Below, piece after piece: positions 6,655-7,208 of a stretch of 7,208 bases of DNA (positions are counted from its first letter, which is position 1; every line of letters starts with the position of its first letter). The notes below the pieces were generated by a model. The model saw nothing but the letters and a program-made list of their open reading frames with translations, searched no databases and was not told the DNA's origin. This stretch comes from Bacteroidales bacterium Bact_23 (GTDB lineage: Bacteria; Bacteroidota; Bacteroidia; Bacteroidales; Lentimicrobiaceae), in the NCBI GenBank assembly GCA_001603685.1, contig LUZO01000296.1:1-7208 (forward strand), in the 5' to 3' direction. Made by a program: the position numbers and the translations under genes.

Positions 6655-6683
6655 TTGAATTTATACAGGAATGATTATATTTG
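6655..6683 (+). promoter_or_regulatory. Candidate Bacteroidota promoter upstream of vsr
   Basis: TATATTTG at 6676-6683 is a perfect TAnnTTTG element. A TTG at 6655-6657 sits 18 bases upstream, close to the expected place of the -33 TTTG box. Transcription would start near 6690, giving vsr a leader of about 148 bases unless a nearer promoter is used. TAAGTTTT at 6791-6798 is a weaker alternative -7 match. Confidence 0.5.
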
Positions 6684-6715
6684 CAGTTGAAATTTTGTTT
6701 TTTGAGCAGGGTAAA

Positions 6716-6769
6716 ATGGTGTACAGAAAAATTGATTGGAAGAGTGAAAAGCAATACCGGGGTGTATAA
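6716..6769 (+). CDS. Possible 17-codon leader peptide, doubtful
   Basis: An ATG at 6716 opens a frame MVYRKIDWKSEKQYRGV ending with TAA at 6767. It begins about 26 bases after the predicted start of the rightward transcript and is preceded by GAGCAGGG. The peptide is basic and aromatic, with no recognised family and no regulatory codon run. It may be a leader peptide, a remnant of a lost gene or chance; chance is quite likely at this length. Confidence 0.12.
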   Translation: MVYRKIDWKSEKQYRGV

Positions 6770-6785
6770 AGCAGAATTTTACGCG

Positions 6786-6820
6786 GAAATTAAGTTTTCA
6801 GAAATTACTTAGCGGAAATT
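6786..6820 (+). repeat. Three GAAATT elements including a duplicated GCGGAAATT
   Basis: GCGGAAATT occurs at 6783-6791 and again at 6812-6820. The shared core GAAATT recurs between them at 6801-6806, giving steps of 15 and 14 bases. GAAATTTTGT at 6815-6824 also repeats at 6689-6698. The cluster lies just upstream of the vsr start codon, where a repressor or control protein could bind. In AT-rich DNA such short repeats can arise by chance. Confidence 0.3.
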
Positions 6821-6837
6821 TTGTAATATCCTGATTT

Positions 6838-7171
6838 ATGGCTGATGTACACGACAAAGCTACAAGAAGCTACAATATGAGCAGAATCAGGGCTACTGAT
6901 ACAAAGCCCGAGATGCTTGTAAGAAAATTTCTGCATGCCAGAGGCTTTCGTTACAGACTGCACGATAAAAAATTGCCCGGTAAACCGGATTTAGTCTTTC
7001 CTAAATATAAAACTGTCCTTTTTGTTAATGGTTGTTTCTGGCATGGTCATCAAAACTGTAAATATTTTGTTATTCCGAAAACAAGGACTGAATGGTGGCA
7101 ACAGAAAATCAAAGAAACAGCTAAAAGGGATAGAAAAAACTATAAAATCCTCAAAGAATTAGGTTGGAATA
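6838..7171 (+). CDS. vsr: Very short patch repair (Vsr) DNA mismatch endonuclease, 3' truncated by contig end
   Basis: Vsr nicks DNA 5' of the T in T:G mismatches made by deamination of 5-methylcytosine, starting very-short-patch repair. The 111 genuine residues follow E. coli Vsr closely from ADVHDKATRS onward. E25, D51 (LPGKPDLVF), H69 (NGCFWHGH) and the RD pair (D98) match catalytic or metal-site residues. C66, H71 and C74 match three zinc ligands, with one residue inserted in HGHQNC. The positions corresponding to E. coli T63 and H64 are V and N, which I recall as common in Bacteroidota homologues. The fourth zinc cysteine, in the VWEC strand, would fall just past the break. The frame is open through 7171; after that it is adapter. 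GC content is about 37% by hand count, below the genes to the left. Vsr genes usually neighbour a Dcm-type cytosine methyltransferase; none is present, so it may lie beyond the contig end. Confidence 0.93.
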
Positions 7172-7208
7172 CTGTCTCTTATACACATCTCCGAGCCCAC
7201 GAGACAGG
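7172..7208 (+). other. Illumina Nextera transposase adapter contamination
   Basis: Bases 7172-7190 are CTGTCTCTTATACACATCT, the Tn5 mosaic end as read through in Nextera libraries. They are followed at 7191-7205 by CCGAGCCCACGAGAC, the read-2-side adapter. All 34 bases match without error. The last three bases, AGG, are where the i7 index begins, so they are probably index bases rather than genome. This is a library artefact, not a mobile element, and genuine sequence ends at about 7171. Confidence 0.97.

Larger units (their letters stand above)
6511..6837. other. Divergent intergenic region between tadA and vsr
   Basis: About 327 bases lie between the two divergent start codons. From left to right they hold the tadA leader and promoter, a G-rich tract (6584-6615), a rightward promoter candidate (6655-6683), a tiny reading frame (6716-6769) of doubtful value, and three spaced GAAATT elements (6786-6820) just before vsr. 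The region turns AT-rich from about 6640, in step with vsr. No structured RNA or tRNA is recognised. Confidence 0.5.

Noticed and set aside
7172..7205. Tn5 mosaic-end-like sequence suggesting a transposon insertion in vsr
   Set aside because: The mosaic end continues directly into the Nextera read-2 adapter with no transposase sequence, so it is library adapter and not a natural insertion.

Overview
The window looks like a contig end from a member of the Bacteroidota, probably a Bacteroidales-type genome, although the exact lineage cannot be read from it. The evidence is a secreted protein with a type IX secretion (T9SS) C-terminal sorting domain, a TonB-dependent receptor with an N-terminal carboxypeptidase-regulatory-like domain, and a DUF4369-TlpA lipoprotein. 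There are also four perfect copies of the Bacteroidota -7 promoter element TAnnTTTG in front of genes, and weak or absent Shine-Dalgarno sequences. Most of the window is around 50% GC or higher by eye. The last ~550 bases are much more AT-rich.

Layout. Bases 1-160 are AT-rich with no gene. Bases 161-3230 hold a two-gene minus-strand operon: a small T9SS-exported protein (2484-3230), then a TonB-dependent outer-membrane receptor (161-2461) 22 bases behind it. A ~305-base divergent intergenic region carries a promoter and a perfect 7+1+7 palindrome that could be an operator. On the plus strand follow a TauE/SafE-family membrane transporter (3536-4387) and a DUF1634 small membrane protein (4398-4781), which form a tight pair. 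After an imperfect hairpin comes a separately promoted thioredoxin-fold lipoprotein (4880-5980). A strong intrinsic terminator (6024-6068) separates it from the convergent minus-strand tadA gene (6067-6510). Upstream of tadA are a G-quadruplex-type G tract and a promoter reading rightward. Beyond these lies the start of a vsr-type mismatch endonuclease gene (6838-7171), cut off by the end of the contig.

The last 37 bases are not genomic: 7172-7205 is a perfect Illumina Nextera transposase adapter, and 7206-7208 are probably the first index bases. The apparent continuation of the vsr reading frame past 7171 is therefore an artefact.

How the genes fit together. The left operon is envelope biology: ligand uptake across the outer membrane plus a partner exported by T9SS. 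The middle is a small-anion transporter with its accessory protein, and a periplasmic thiol-redox lipoprotein. tadA is core translation (tRNA-Arg wobble inosine). vsr has a different base composition and usually accompanies a DNA cytosine methyltransferase, so the contig may break at the edge of a restriction-modification or defence locus. No complete new system is visible. The best leads are the missing vsr neighbourhood, the palindrome between the divergent operons, and the unusual tadA-vsr intergenic region.
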